From the NCBI GenBank assembly GCA_031761405.1, contig JASEVX010000001.1, positions 109,590,726 to 109,654,725 of the forward strand: 64,000 nucleotides of DNA. Reading direction: 5' to 3'. The translations under genes were made by a program, and so were the position numbers. This document shows positions 41,421 to 52,360 of the stretch, piece by piece (within the stretch, counting starts at the first letter, position 1; each line of letters opens with the position of its first letter). Source of the stretch: Serripes groenlandicus. Lineage: Eukaryota; Mollusca; Bivalvia; Cardiida; Cardiidae. Below the pieces are notes generated by a model. That model did not search any database and was not told where the DNA came from. It saw only the letters and a list, made by a program, of their open reading frames with translations.

Positions 41421-41633
41421 TTAACACTTTCAGCGCAAAAGGCAATATTGAGCTTTTTGCAAACAATACAGATTCAGGTGAGTCAGCTCGTAACGAGCTG
41501 TCTCACCTGAAATCTGCATTGTTTGGCTGTAAGTTATAAAAATATTCCACAAATCCTATAGCATGAAAATAGAGTCGTCCGAGTATGAACATGGACGAGT
41601 CTACTTTAAACAATTCGGCGCTGAAAGAGTTAA
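41421..41633. mobile_element. TTAA-flanked MITE with inner hairpin
   Basis: It begins TTAACACTTTCAGCGCAAAA and ends 'cggcgctgaaagagttaa', a 16-bp inverted repeat that includes TTAA. The inside is a second hairpin, 'aatacagattcaggtgagtc' to 'ctcacctgaaatctgcatt' at about 41465-41525 with 'agctcgtaacgagct' at its tip. Confidence 0.7.
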
Positions 41634-42004
41634 TTAATTAAAGCGACACGGCTGTAATGATTTTGACGTTACGTATGTATCTATAGGGAGCAACACCGTG
41701 CACAACATCTGCCGTCGGTCTGTCTTCTTGGTCTGACTTGGTGAGTTGTCATTAGTACATATTTACACATTACTGTATGATAAATGTCAAAAAGACCCAA
41801 ATATCATCTAAATTACGCACATCTTGTCATAAATATAAACACATGATACTTATGGGTTGCAAAAAGGCATCGGGATAAAGGTTTATAGTGCATACCAGTC
41901 AGCTCACGTGTGTTGCTCTGATTTTGGCATCTGTAATTTGTACATATTTTACAAATGTAGGGTCAAGATTAGATAAGTGAACAGGGTTGGCTGCTTTGAA
42001 ATGT

Positions 42005-42270
42005 GAGTCGTTCCACGAGAAAACATACCTTTATGGACTCTGCGTAATGTATCGAACCAGATCAGCATGCGCAGTCCGCGAAGGCTAATCCGGGCAGACA
42101 CATTCCGTCTCAGGGGGATAAAGGTATAGAGTAATGCTTCATGAAACAGAAAATCCACTGAAGGCTAAAAGTGTCTGTCCGGGTGAGCCTGCGCAACATG
42201 CTTCTAAAGGCTGATCCGGGTCGATACTTTACGCAGATACCACACTGTTGGTTTTCTCGTAGAACGGCTC
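42005..42270. mobile_element. MITE-1 copy, inverted relative to most
   Basis: It begins 'gagtcgttccacgagaaaac' and ends 'tctcgtagaacggctc', with 'atgt' on both flanks (4-bp duplication). The order of inner motifs is reversed compared with the copy at 3365. Confidence 0.8.
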
Positions 42271-42331
42271 ATGTATCGTTTTGAGAAGTACCGGTATAAA
42301 GTTTCAGTCAGTTATCATTATTATGTTATCA

Positions 42332-42977
42332 TTATATGTATCCATTCAGTTCTTCTATCCCAGCCAAGTTGTCAATGGGACTGGCATCCTCATCTATCGT
42401 ACATACTGTACCAACGGATTCTTCTCTTTCTCTCGCAGCCTCATCCTTCTTTATCTCGTCTTCAATACACACATGATAATCACGGGAGTGGTTCCGCTTT
42501 ATGTAAGACACCAGTTCAGCTGATGCCGTCATCCGCTCACTCCTTGGTGGCGTCTTACGGGTTGGAATCACAAATTCGGGTATACTTTCCTGGTTACTTA
42601 CGCAAGAGCCGATTGAAATTGAAGAGCAATATTTCTGCAAAGAAGCAAAAGAGCTCATGCTGCCGTTCATCTTTTGGGTCATCACGTCGCGGTTAGAGCA
42701 CAAAGAATGTGTTCTGTAATACATGGGCGATGGTGATCGGTTGGTATCGGTGTCTGTTAGTACTGCATTTGTACTACCCATACTGTAAACATCTATCGTT
42801 TCAGTACTGATCCGTGATCTGTGACTTAAACTTGGGGATATATCCCAATTTTGACGGGATGCATTTGGATGTTCAGCCATTCTATAACGAGGTACACACC
42901 TGTAAATATAATGCGAGTAGACAATCAATAGACCAAGGTATAATAACGTGGCTACAACTTCTAACATAAGAAACCAT
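42332..42977 (-). CDS. Probable last exon of a membrane protein with a long cytoplasmic tail
   Basis: On the minus strand an acceptor 'caacatttcag' ends at 42978. The exon enters in phase 1 (a|TGG) and stays open for ~214 residues to TAA at 42332. WFLMLEVVATLLYLGLLIVY is a clear membrane segment, followed at once by SHYIYRCVPRYRM with basic and cysteine residues, as on the cytoplasmic face. The rest is a Ser/Thr-rich, charged tail (SLSHRSRISTETIDVYSMGS, KKDEAAREREES) ending EELNGYI. It looks like the fourth membrane segment and tail of a tetraspan-type protein, but I cannot name the family. The tail is of normal complexity and not repeat-derived. The short + strand frames across it are shadows. 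Confidence 0.55.
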
Positions 42978-43067
42978 CTGAAATGTTGTCTTTGGAAACT
43001 GTTATTCTTAATATTTGGATGTTTATATAAAAAAGTCGATATTCTTTTACAATGACAATGGCAATTT

Positions 43068-43257
43068 GTTTACGCACTTACAGAAAACGACCTTTATAAA
43101 CAATGTGGCGAAATGAGAAAGTGCTCAGATTGAGTAAATTTCCCCATTTGTCGTAATGTTTTCAACTCTATTTAATACTTATAGTTTCATTTATACAAAT
43201 TGTCAATAGTTTTGTCTTGTTTTCGAAGTCGACTGCTGCAGATTAGCAGGTGGGAAA
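43068..43257. mobile_element. MITE-2 copy
   Basis: 'cagaaaacgacctttataaa', 'gtggcgaaatgagaaagtgc', 'cccatttgtcgtaatgtttt' and 'gaagtcgactgctgcagatt'. It would lie in an intron of the minus-strand gene. Confidence 0.6.
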
Positions 43258-43482
43258 GTATTCATCCTCATACAAAAGTTAAACTAATTCAAAGGCTTCC
43301 TCAAAACACATCAGAGGTAAAAACAGGGGACCTATATTTGAAGTCAAGTATTGTAAAAAACCATCGCTCTGATTCATTGCCAATTATAAATTAATAGGAA
43401 TGCACAAACTAGAAAAACAAGTATTACAGTATATGCGGAACTACTTCCCAAATACTTTCTACATTACGTCCAATGAATCCGC

Positions 43483-43685
43483 CGTTTCTTAATAGTTATC
43501 GTCGGGGATTTGGAACCGGACGTTCCTGGTTCTATTCCCAGTCATGGCGGAGTGCCCTCAGGCAAGGCATATTTTCCAGCCTTGTACTGCTTTGTCTATC
43601 CAGTTATCATGAATAAATGAACTGTCGCCGTGATATAACTGACTTAATGTTAAATACGGCGTAAAATCCCAATTAAACAGACAAC
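43483..43685 (+). repeat. tRNA-derived SINE, third head type
   Basis: 'gtcggggatttggaaccgga' and 'tcctggttctattcccagtc' are a decayed version of the head at 37588. The body 'ggagtgccctcaggcaaggc' and the tail 'cgtgatataactgacttaat' match that copy. Confidence 0.7.
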
Positions 43686-43786
43686 ACGTGCTTCTAATCA
43701 AGGATCTCGCATGTCCGTAATGTCCAGTCATGTCACAACTACATAACATATGGCAAACGTTAATATAAAAAAGAAAGTAAACTTAC

Positions 43787-43914
43787 ATGAAATCCAAATG
43801 AATATGCTTCGTTAATGTCTTTGAGCCTGATGGGAAATGACATGAAAATAGGACGATGTGATATTAACTGCCTCATATGTGATAATATGAGGAACGTTCC
43901 GTGAAAAGCTGTGT
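43787..43914 (-). CDS. Candidate upstream exon of the minus-strand membrane protein
   Basis: On the minus strand, 'cagtttgcag' could be an acceptor (ending about 43938) or the exon may start lower. The frame reads AVCILNNTAFHGTFLILSHM and later FPIRLKDINEAYSFGFH before a strong donor cat|gtaagt at 43786-43781. It has membrane-like and loop-like parts that would suit a tetraspan protein. It leaves in phase 0, while the exon at 42977 needs phase 1, so either an unseen exon lies between or one of the two calls is wrong. Confidence 0.25.
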
Positions 43915-44062
43915 TGTTGAGAATGCAAACTGCAATCTGCAAACTGTGAAGTTCCGGGTAAGCATGTGTAAATGTTCAGTCTCACCTGGGATAACAATAT
44001 AAGCCTACCTTTGGGCGGGCATTCAATTCCGTCGAAATCATTAGACTTTCTGACCAAATAGT

Positions 44063-44288
44063 GAACCTTTTCCCACATACATCAAATAACAGCAGACGAC
44101 TTTGAAAACGTCTAGGTTAAACTATGGTAACTGTCTTTACATGAAAATACAATAATTGAATAAGGTAGAACATTTTGGCAAAAGAAGAAATTGTTCTGTA
44201 TGAGCATTTTCATCCTTTTATCACAATGTTTTAAAATGTCATCTGCTGCATATACGTCAAAATACGTCTTCACTTTGGAAATGGTTAT
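44063..44288. mobile_element. MITE-2 copy
   Basis: 'aaccttttcccacatacatc', 'acagcagacgactttgaaaa', 'ttggcaaaagaagaaattgt' and 'aatgtcatctgctgcatata'. The 97-codon frames on both strands span it and are not genes. Confidence 0.65.
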
Positions 44289-44489
44289 CATCCAGAACCC
44301 AGCTTTTTGGATGTCAAAATATGGCAGGTACAACTTTATATCAACTGACGGGGCTCTTCCGAAACAAAGTTGGAGTGAGTCAAATAAAGACGTCGACATT
44401 ATCAATCATGCATTTAAACGGATCATTTTAGAAAGCAGCGTAGCAACTGAAGTTTTTTCTTTTTATATATTCGTAATGAAATAAAAAAC

Positions 44490-44925
44490 CAATGTGAGAA
44501 ATATATAGTCGTGAGCATTTCTTGTGTTTCTCGCAATAAATTAAACATTCATTCTGTTGCAGAAACGTGGTAATACATTTTTACCAGTGCAAATGGTGAA
44601 TTTAGTGGCTCATTGCGGTAAGCAGCCATTAGACATTTACTACCAGTGTCGATCCAGGACATTTAGCGCATCGGCGTAGTCTGAATAGGCTCTGACCAGT
44701 TAGCCCAGTATTCACGGAAAGTTCTAATTAGCTTCTGCAAAGCGCTTTCTATTTGGACCCTTTAACTTGGAAGTACAGGGAGGTATTTTACCTCACGTGT
44801 TGTAATTGCGGTAAGGTTGGTTTTCGCATGGCGCCGCTTAATGACTGATTGGAATGATGAAAACCCTTAGATGCCATATTCTAAGGCAGGCCATTGATGA
44901 CCTTCAATGCAAGAGGCTTCTAGAT
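44490..44925. other. Noncoding, nothing identified
   Basis: About 0.43 kb without a supported frame or repeat unit. Confidence 0.35.
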
Positions 44926-45171
44926 ATACCAACATTATGGACTCTGCGTAATATATCGACCTAGATCAGCCTGTGCAGTCCGCGCAGGCTAATCCGGGCC
45001 GACATATTCCGTCTCAGGGGGATAGAGGTATAGAGTAATGATTCCTGAAACAGAAAATCTACAGGAGGCGAAAAGTGTATGTCCTGGTTAGCCTGCGCGG
45101 CATGCTTAGGCAGGAACCGGGTCGATACTTTACGCAGAGTCCACACTGTTGGTTTTCTCGTGGAACGGCTC
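44926..45171. mobile_element. MITE-1 copy, left end lost
   Basis: It starts at 'taccaacattatggactctg' and ends 'ttctcgtggaacggctc'. The inside has 'cagtccgcgcaggctaatcc' and 'agcctgcgcggcatgcttag', in the same orientation as the copy at 42005. Confidence 0.75.
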
Positions 45172-45459
45172 AAATGAAGCTGTTTATTTGTTACAATCAT
45201 GTAGAATTATATATCTACTGTTATAGTTCCAACATACTGCAATGAGACAAGAATATTTGTGTGCGTACGATAGACCTATTTTTGTATGGCGATAAGAAAG
45301 CCATCCATCCCAAAGACCTCCCTAACGCGTTGTCTCTCACACGTTTTTGTGTTTCCATGACTGTACATTAACGATTTCCCATAAACAACTTTTAAAAACA
45401 GTGTGAAAAAAGGAGAAATGCGTCATACAGCGTCTTTATGTGGACAAGTCTTAACACTG

Positions 45460-45689
45460 TTAATCCTTTCCCTCATATAGAAGCTTTCTGACGCCTCTGC
45501 AACAGACGGCTTTTTGAAAACATAGTGACTAAAGAAGAAATTGCTCAAAACGAGCAATTTCTTCTTTTGCCACAATGTTTTCCACCTTTAATAATAGGTT
45601 ATCCATTCAATTATAGGGATTTTTTATTTTGTGACAAAATATGTTTAAAATCGTCTGCTGCAGAATCGTCGTATGAGGGAGAGGGTTAA
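45460..45689. mobile_element. MITE-2, full-length copy
   Basis: It begins TTAATCCTTTCCCTCATATA and ends 'cgtatgagggagagggttaa'. The centre has 'gaaattgctcaaaacgagca', with 'gtgactaaagaagaa' and 'cttcttttgccacaatgttt' around it. A truncated copy ('cccataaacaacttttaaaa') precedes it at about 45377-45459. Confidence 0.8.
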
Positions 45690-45811
45690 CAAGACTTTAA
45701 CCGCGTCATGCTCACTCGACCTCGACTTTTTAAAAAAAGAAACCGACGTTTGCACATGAGGCTAGGCTTCTATATGCAAGGCGTTACATCACGTATTTAA
45801 CTCTTCCAATC

Positions 45812-45839
45812 GGGGGGGGGGGGGGGGGGGGGGGGGGGG
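45812..45839 (+). repeat. Poly(G) run of 28
   Basis: 28 consecutive G after 'ctcttccaatc'. Such a run could fold as a G-quadruplex. The true length may differ, since long homopolymers are prone to sequencing error. Confidence 0.8.
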
Positions 45840-46726
45840 AATCTTTAAGGTCATGTGTGAATAACTTCTTAATTACGCAGTAACTGTTGGAAACACACAT
45901 ATTTATGGTTTTGATTCAGTAGATAATTTTGCGTGTTAAACGAAATTTGGTTACCTCCGAGGGATGGCCGGAGACACCCGAGTCACATACATGTACTCAT
46001 GCTCAGTATTTGGGGAAGGATCCGATGTCAAGCCTTGATTTCGATTTCCCTCTTGGATAAATACACATTTATGCAGTTGCTCAAACACATAGGAAGTTAT
46101 CATTCATTCAGCGGATATAAGCGACATCAACTTTCTTCTATGCAAGGTTTTACGCCATATTTAAACACATACAACATTGTGTAAAGTGCCCAAGTTGTAG
46201 TCAATTGGTGTTGATACTTTCGCGCATTTTCTATTTCCTGATTTGAAGATGTTTACGCTTTAAACCCCAAACAAATTCAACTTTTCTATCAATTCAAATA
46301 GTTTCTTTTTTTTATTTTGAATAAAACAAAATTAACATCTAATATTGACGCTTATCATTTTTCGTAACACTTTACACATTACTATCCATGTGTTCTTAGT
46401 ACTTTCAACATCTTTCAATTATTTTATCTTTGGGTTTTTCATGTGACCCCGAATTTCAGTACTCCTTAGTACTTTGATTATTAAACTTTCATATTTCCAA
46501 AAGTTGGTCGAGTAAGTAAACTATCCAGAATTGGAGAGAAATGGTAGATCTTGCAAATGAGATCTCTGAGATTGAAATTCTTTGACAATGTAGTAAATAG
46601 CAATCTTTAAGTAAAAACAAAGTTTTCGATGACAAAAATAGACGTCTTTTGATGTTGATATCAATGGAGAATGTCATCTTCAAAATAATATTCTATCAGT
46701 TTTGAATATGTATACACACTGACTAC
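45840..46726. other. Noncoding, nothing identified
   Basis: About 0.9 kb, AT-rich on the right. The 83-codon frame near 45933 has no recognisable feature. Confidence 0.35.
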
Positions 46727-46925
46727 ATTAACCATTTCCCAGATACAGACACTTTCTGCCACATATGTAGCCGACGACTTTTGAAAACAATATGACAAAC
46801 GTAGAAGTTTCTCAAAATGAGCATGTTCTCATTTTGCCAAAACATTTTCAACTTTATGAAATAATTACATTTTCATTAAGAGATATTTTTATCGTTTTTA
46901 ACCAGATGATTATATGTCATCTTTC
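46727..46925. mobile_element. MITE-2 copy
   Basis: 'ttaaccatttcccagataca', 'gacgacttttgaaaacaata', 'ctcaaaatgagcatgttctc' and 'attttgccaaaacattttca'; the right terminus is lost. Confidence 0.6.
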
Positions 46926-46952
46926 TTTCTTACCACTTTAATTTCATAGTAG

Positions 46953-47185
46953 ACTGCCTCGATGGTGTAGTGGTAGAGGGCGGGAGGTCGCGGATTCGAT
47001 CCCTTGCCGGGTCACACCAAAGACTTTTACACATAGTATTAATAGCGTCCAGGGTTGCGGGGTTAACATTACCATTGACTTACTGGTGTCAGGATAAATG
47101 GATCGGTCACTTATCCATAAAACACCGTAATATAACTGAATAATTGTTGAAAGCGGCGTAAAACACTAAACAATCAATTTATTTT
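46953..47185 (+). repeat. tRNA-derived SINE, complete from head to tail
   Basis: The head 'gactgcctcgatggtgtagt' and 'gaggtcgcggattcgatccc' has a short deletion in the anticodon region. The body is 'gggtcacaccaaagactttt', 'gggttgcggggttaacatta', 'tactggtgtcaggataaatg'. The tail is 'cgtaatataactgaataatt', 'ttgaaagcggcgtaaaacac' and 'aatcaattta'. It is the best reference for the common SINE in this window. Confidence 0.8.
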
Positions 47186-47545
47186 TGCTCAGTAATACAT
47201 GGAAGAATCACATCTTCAAATAATGTTAACTGAACATCGAAAATGAAGGCAACAGAAAAATACATTTTTGGAACTGAATTGTGGCCACTAAATATAGGCC
47301 ATCTTCATCTTCCGCTGAAGTGGACGTACTTTAGATATCTATATGTGTAAATATTTAAGTGTGTATTTATAAAAGAAATATGCATTCATTAAATGTATTT
47401 TCGTTAAGGTATTGTTCAAATCGTTCTTACGTTTGGATGAAATGTCAGCCCAAAACCAGTAGATGCATTGGTATGCTGTATTCAATTGTTTATCAACAAT
47501 TAAAAGGGACAAATAGATTACTTCGATTTATCGATCCCACATATA
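47186..47545. other. Noncoding, nothing identified
   Basis: No supported frame or repeat. Confidence 0.35.
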
Positions 47546-47680
47546 ATGTTAGCTAGCCCATTGGCGGAAAGAATGACGCGTGTCGCATTGACTTTTGTCA
47601 AATGTCGGGAAAAATGCTGATTGAGCAGGAATTCGAACTAACAACCGCTGGATTGACAGCCCGCTTCGTATGACAGGTTT
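47546..47680 (-). repeat. SINE head fragment
   Basis: On the minus strand, 'gcgggctgtcaatccagcgg' and 'ttgttagttcgaattcctgc' match the head at 240-310. The body goes on to 'tttgacaaaagtcaatgcga'. Confidence 0.55.
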
Positions 47681-48138
47681 TATAATTAGCAAGTAATCTT
47701 TATTAAAGGTTACAATACACCAACTAAGTTCCTTCTTTTTGTCCATGTAAATCGACCAGCTTCAGCCATCAATTGTCACACTTTCTATCCGTTTCTCATG
47801 TAGAACACCCTGTATCATTAAAAAGAGTTACCTTTAAGCTTCGTCATTTTGGAACAAATCAGGCCTGGACAAAATCGGTGTTTCACATTCTCTACTTTCA
47901 TCTCAAACAAGGTCAAAATACAAAAGAAAATGATCACATCAATCATGTCCAGTGCATCCTATACGCATTTGAAATGCATTTAAACTCAATGTCATATATT
48001 CAATGCATTCTTGTGATGGTATACACTCATTTCTGCGCAGACAAAGTTTTTTTTAGGAATTGTTTTGCTATTTGGGGGTAATTTGACCTAAATACCATCA
48101 AACGACTACAGAACAATGTAGACCAGTATTAGACTGTA
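47681..48138. other. Noncoding; one unsupported frame
   Basis: A 102-codon frame at 47773-48081 (+) has no recognisable domain, splice context or similarity I can see. I do not call it a gene. Confidence 0.35.
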
Positions 48139-50365
48139 CGAATGGGTAGGCATGGTGTTGTTTTAAATCGTGCACAACACGGTTAGCGATTGTTGTCGTA
48201 AGTCGCGTACATTGGAATAAGGGTTAACTTCAGGAATCTTCTGTATGTGGGTAGATATCGAATACCTAGACAAGTCACACCAAGTCACACCAAATCACAC
48301 CAAGATACACCAAGTCACACCAAGTCACAATAGTCACACCGAATCACACCAAGTTACTTCAAGTCACACCAAGTCACACCGAGTCACACCAAGTCACACC
48401 AAGTCACATCGAATCACAACAAATCGAACCAAGTCACACCAAATCACACCAAATCACACCAAGTCACACCAAGCCACACCAAATCACACCAAATCACACC
48501 AAGTCACACCAAGTCACACCAAGTCACACCAAGTCACACCAAGCCCCTTCAAATCACACCAAATCGCACCAAGTCACACCAAATCACACCAAGTCACACC
48601 AAGCCACACTAAATCACACCAAATCACACCAAGTCACACCAAGTCACACAAATGGGTAGGCATGTTGTTTTAAATCGTGCACAACACGTTACGCGATTGT
48701 TGTCGTAAGTCGCGTACATTGGAATAAGGGTTAACTTCAGGAATCTTCTGTATGTGGGTAGATATCGAATACCTAGACAAGTCACACCAAGTCACACCAA
48801 ATCACACCAAGATACACCAAGTCACACCAAGTCACAATAGTCACACCGAATCACACCAAGTCACTTCAAGTCACACCAAGTCACACCGAGTCACACCAAG
48901 TCACACCAAGTCACATCAAATCACACCAAATCGAACCAAGTCACACCAAATCACACCAAGTCACACCAAGCAACACCAAATCACCAAATCACACCAAGTC
49001 ACACCAAGTCACACCAAGTCACACCAAGTCACACCAAGTCACACCAAGTCACTTCAAATCACACCAAATCGCACCAAGTCACACCAAATCACACCAAGTC
49101 ACACCAAGCCACACTAAATCACACCAAATCACACCAAGTCACACCAAGTCACACGAATGGGTAGGCATGTTGTTTTAAATCGTTACGCGATTGTTGTCGT
49201 AAGTCGCGTACATTGGAATAAGGGTTAACTTCAGGAATCTTCTGTATGTGGGTAGATAGCGAATACCTACACCAAGTCACACCAAGTCACATCAAATCAC
49301 ACCAAGTCACACCAAGTCACACCAAGTCACAATAGTCACACCGAATCACACCCAGTCACTTCAAGTCACACCAAGTCACACCGAGTCACACCAAGTCACA
49401 CCAAGTCACATCAAATCACACCAAATCGAACCAAGTCACACCAAATCACACCAAGTCACACCAAGCAACACCAAATCACCAAATCACACCAAGTCACACC
49501 AAGTCACACCAAGTAACACCAAGCCACTTCAAATCACATCAAATCGCACCAAGTCACACCAAATCACACCAAGTCACACCAAGCCACACTAAATCACACC
49601 AAATCACACCAAGTCACACCAACTCACACGAATGGGTAGGCATGTTGTTTTAAATCGTGCACAACACGTTACGCGATTGTTGTCGTAAGTCGCGTACATT
49701 GGAATAAGGGTTAACTTCAGGAATCTTCTGTATGTGGGTAGATAGCGAATACCTACACCAAGTCACACCAAGTCACATCAAATCACACCAAGTCACACCA
49801 AGTCACACCAAGTCACAATAGTCACACCGAATCACACCAAGTCACTTCAAGTCACACCAAGCCACTTCAAATCACACCAAATCGCACCAAGTCACACCAA
49901 ATCACACCAAGTCATACCAAGCCACACTAAATCACGCCAAATCACACCAAGTCACACGAAGTCACACGAATGGGTAGGCATGTTGTTTTAAATCGTGCAC
50001 AACACGTTACGCGATTGTTGTCGTAAGTCGCGTACATTGGAATAAGGGTTAACTTCAGGAATCTTCTGTATGTGGGTATATAGCGAATACCTACACCAAG
50101 TCACACCAAGTCACATCAAATCACACCAAGTCACACCAAGTCACACCAAGTCACAATAGTCAAACCGAATCACACCAAGTCACACTAAGTCACACCAAGT
50201 CACACTAAGTCACACCAAGTCACACCAAGTCACACCAAGTCACACCAAGTCAGATCAAATCACACCAAGTCGTAACAAGTCACACCAAATCACACCAAGT
50301 CAAACCAAATCACACCAATCGTACCAAGTCACACCAAGACACACCAAGACACACCAAGACACACC
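48139..50365. repeat. Higher-order array: 10-bp repeats in five ~0.34-0.51 kb units
   Basis: Most of it is the 10-mer 'accaagtcac' with variants (aaatcacacc, agccacacc). Each higher-order unit begins with a constant ~130-base block from 'gaatgggtaggcatgttgtt' through 'ttggaataagggttaacttc' to 'gtgggtagatatcgaatacc'. Units start at about 48139, 48651, 49153, 49629 and 49967. The 10-mer variants keep the same order in successive units, so whole units were copied. The frames with (SHTKSHQVTP)n peptides are by-products. Confidence 0.95.
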
Positions 50366-50403
50366 AGAGCCTTCACTGTTGGTAGATACAATTACGATAT
50401 CAA

Positions 50404-50624
50404 TTAACCCCTTTCCCAGATACATTAAATCAGCAATAGACGAATTTGAAAACATATAGGAAAAACATGTCAACGCTCTATGAATGAAAGTACAATTATT
50501 GAATAAAGTTGAAAACATTGTGGCAAAAGGAATTCTTTTCTAATATAAGCAAATTCTCCTTTTACCACAATATGTTGAAGAGTTTTCTTCTCAGTAAGCG
50601 TCTGTTTGATGTAAGGGGTTAATA
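50404..50624. mobile_element. MITE-2 copy
   Basis: 'ttaacccctttcccagatac' on the left and 'gtttgatgtaaggggttaa' on the right, with 'cattgtggcaaaaggaattc' and 'attctccttttaccacaata' inside. Confidence 0.7.
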
Positions 50625-50689
50625 TCCTTGTATTTGAAGGAACTTTGGCACGTTCGGTTTGGAACGACAATGATGACATGAAAGCGTCC

Positions 50690-50800
50690 CGGTTTGTCCT
50701 GCCGGAAGAGTTGTCGCCTTGAAAGCGGGAGGTCAAGAGTACGAGTTCCTGACTTGCTGCATCTTTTATGTGTGTATGAGATTTACCAAGTTTGAAGTTG
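50690..50800 (+). repeat. SINE head fragment
   Basis: 'gtcctgccggaagagttgtc', 'gccttgaaagcgggaggtca' and 'gagtacgagttcctgacttg' follow the head seen on the minus strand at 31466, but with a damaged B box. Confidence 0.4.
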
Positions 50801-50916
50801 CTCTTAAGCTCCAGTGAATCCCGTCTGCTGGCGATGTGCAATGAATTTATTATATTTAACACGGATGTAAATCTATGAATAAAGGGAGTGTTATCAATTT
50901 TAAATACCACTTCTGT

Positions 50917-51188
50917 CAATGTTTGTTTGTTTGTTTGGAGTTTAACGCCGCTTTCAACAGCTTTGGTCATATCACGGCGGTCAGTGCACCTACCCATGTT
51001 TTCCTGGCTTTCCCACACCAGTACTTACACAACATTCTTTCGAAGCCACAGACTACTTTCTCACATAGATCAGAGGTGAGAGGCAATGGAAAACATCGCC
51101 CGAAAGAATGTCGCCGCAACCGGGTATCGAACCCGTGACCTCCAGATCACAAGTCAGATACGCTACCAATTGAGCTACCCGGCCGGGT
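50917..51188 (-). repeat. tRNA-derived SINE, fourth head type, complete
   Basis: On the minus strand the head is 'ggccgggtagctcaattggt', 'agcgtatctgacttgtgatc' and 'aggtcacgggttcgataccc', like a Lys/Thr tRNA, but its anticodon stem no longer pairs (TCTGA against TCTGG). The body has 'gtactggtgtgggaaagcca' and the tail 'cgccgtgatatgaccaaagc', 'ttgaaagcggcgttaaactc' and (aaac)n. The head is therefore part of a SINE and not a tRNA gene. Confidence 0.75.
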
Positions 51189-51508
51189 CACTTCTGTCAA
51201 TGTTATTGATAAAGACATTTCGGTACAACGCTTTTTTAAGCTTTACTGATAGTCAGTTCCGTTAACATAATTATATCAGATTTATCAAGCTATGGATATA
51301 ATTGACCTTCAGAGTCATGACCTTTATTTACGTTTGGCTATAAGCTGTCTAGCCGTTTCTTGCAACAGTTGTCAACTGTGATATTAAATTATAAAACATC
51401 AACGTAAACGTCCTTTGTGGAAATTTGAGTAATCACAAAACACAATACGTTTCGAACATCCCGGCATCCTATGTGGTAAAGGTTTAACCAGATATCCAGA
51501 CTTGTGCT
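51189..51508. other. Noncoding, nothing identified
   Basis: No supported frame or repeat. Confidence 0.35.
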
Positions 51509-51715
51509 TCCTTTTCCCAATGTGATTTTGAAAACGTCTGCATAAGGATAGGACAATTCTACGCAAATCAAAGTGTTATTAACAGACACTGTCGAAAACA
51601 TTGTTGTAAATGGAGAAACTACTCAATTAATCCTTTTTCAACACTGTTATGACAAGTCGTCTGCTGTAGATGCGTGCGATAAAATGCATGTGCATGTGGA
51701 CAAGGGTGAACGAAG
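51509..51715. mobile_element. MITE-2 relic
   Basis: 'ccttttcccaatgtgatttt', 'cattgttgtaaatggagaaa' and 'aagtcgtctgctgtagatgc' are kept. Confidence 0.55.
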
Positions 51716-52104
51716 GATTTCTTTTGTCATAATCCACATGTAGTTTAATACAGATCGGATGTCAAAGTAAACATTTCGTGCTTGTTCGTTTCAATGGGTT
51801 TTTTGTTAGTATGCACTTAAAATCTGTAAACACGATATAATCGCAGCCGTTACTTCCTCAATCGACCGATCATTCTTCAAGGTCTTACACGTTTACCTCA
51901 TAGAAATATGTCGAAAAGACTTCGGCAGCAGACGACTAATAGTAAATAAAAAACCACTCTTGGCAGGAATAGCTTTTGTTCTACCGCCTGCTTGTAACGG
52001 GTTCTAACGGGTTTACACTTATCTTTCCTAGATTCAAAGGTTAAAGTCATGCGACTGACTCATACAGTCAGTTATAGAATATTAACTATTTTACATAAGT
52101 GAGT

Positions 52105-52360
52105 ATTTCGTATTTTGGCACATTTGCAACAAACGGCTTTTTGAAAAGATTTTGACAAGAGAAGACATTTGTCAAATATTATGACAAAAGAAGGCATTTG
52201 CCAAAACATTTTGACAAAAGAAGAAATTTGTCATTCTAAGCAATAACTCCTCACTGCTATCAATAGAATTTTCATTTATGTCAATGTTTTCCATTTTTAA
52301 CTTTAATATTTGGGAAAATGTTATGCTGTAGATATGTCATTTTCGGGACAGGGTTATTTA
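52105..52360. mobile_element. MITE-2 relic with small internal triplication
   Basis: 'tttgcaacaaacggcttttt' then 'ttttgacaagagaagacatt', 'tatgacaaaagaaggcattt' and 'ttttgacaaaagaagaaatt', so one arm segment of ~30 bases occurs three times. The right end is 'gatatgtcattttcgggaca'. Confidence 0.5.

Noticed and set aside
48245..49117. Long frames with His/Ser/Lys/Thr repeat peptides
   Set aside because: They are translations of the 10-bp satellite, stay open only because the repeat lacks stops, and have no gene context.
50875..51138. 87-codon + strand frame
   Set aside because: It is the reverse-complement reading of a complete SINE.
51093..51183. tRNA-like sequence on the minus strand
   Set aside because: The anticodon stem does not pair and the sequence runs on into a SINE body and tail, so it is the head of a SINE.
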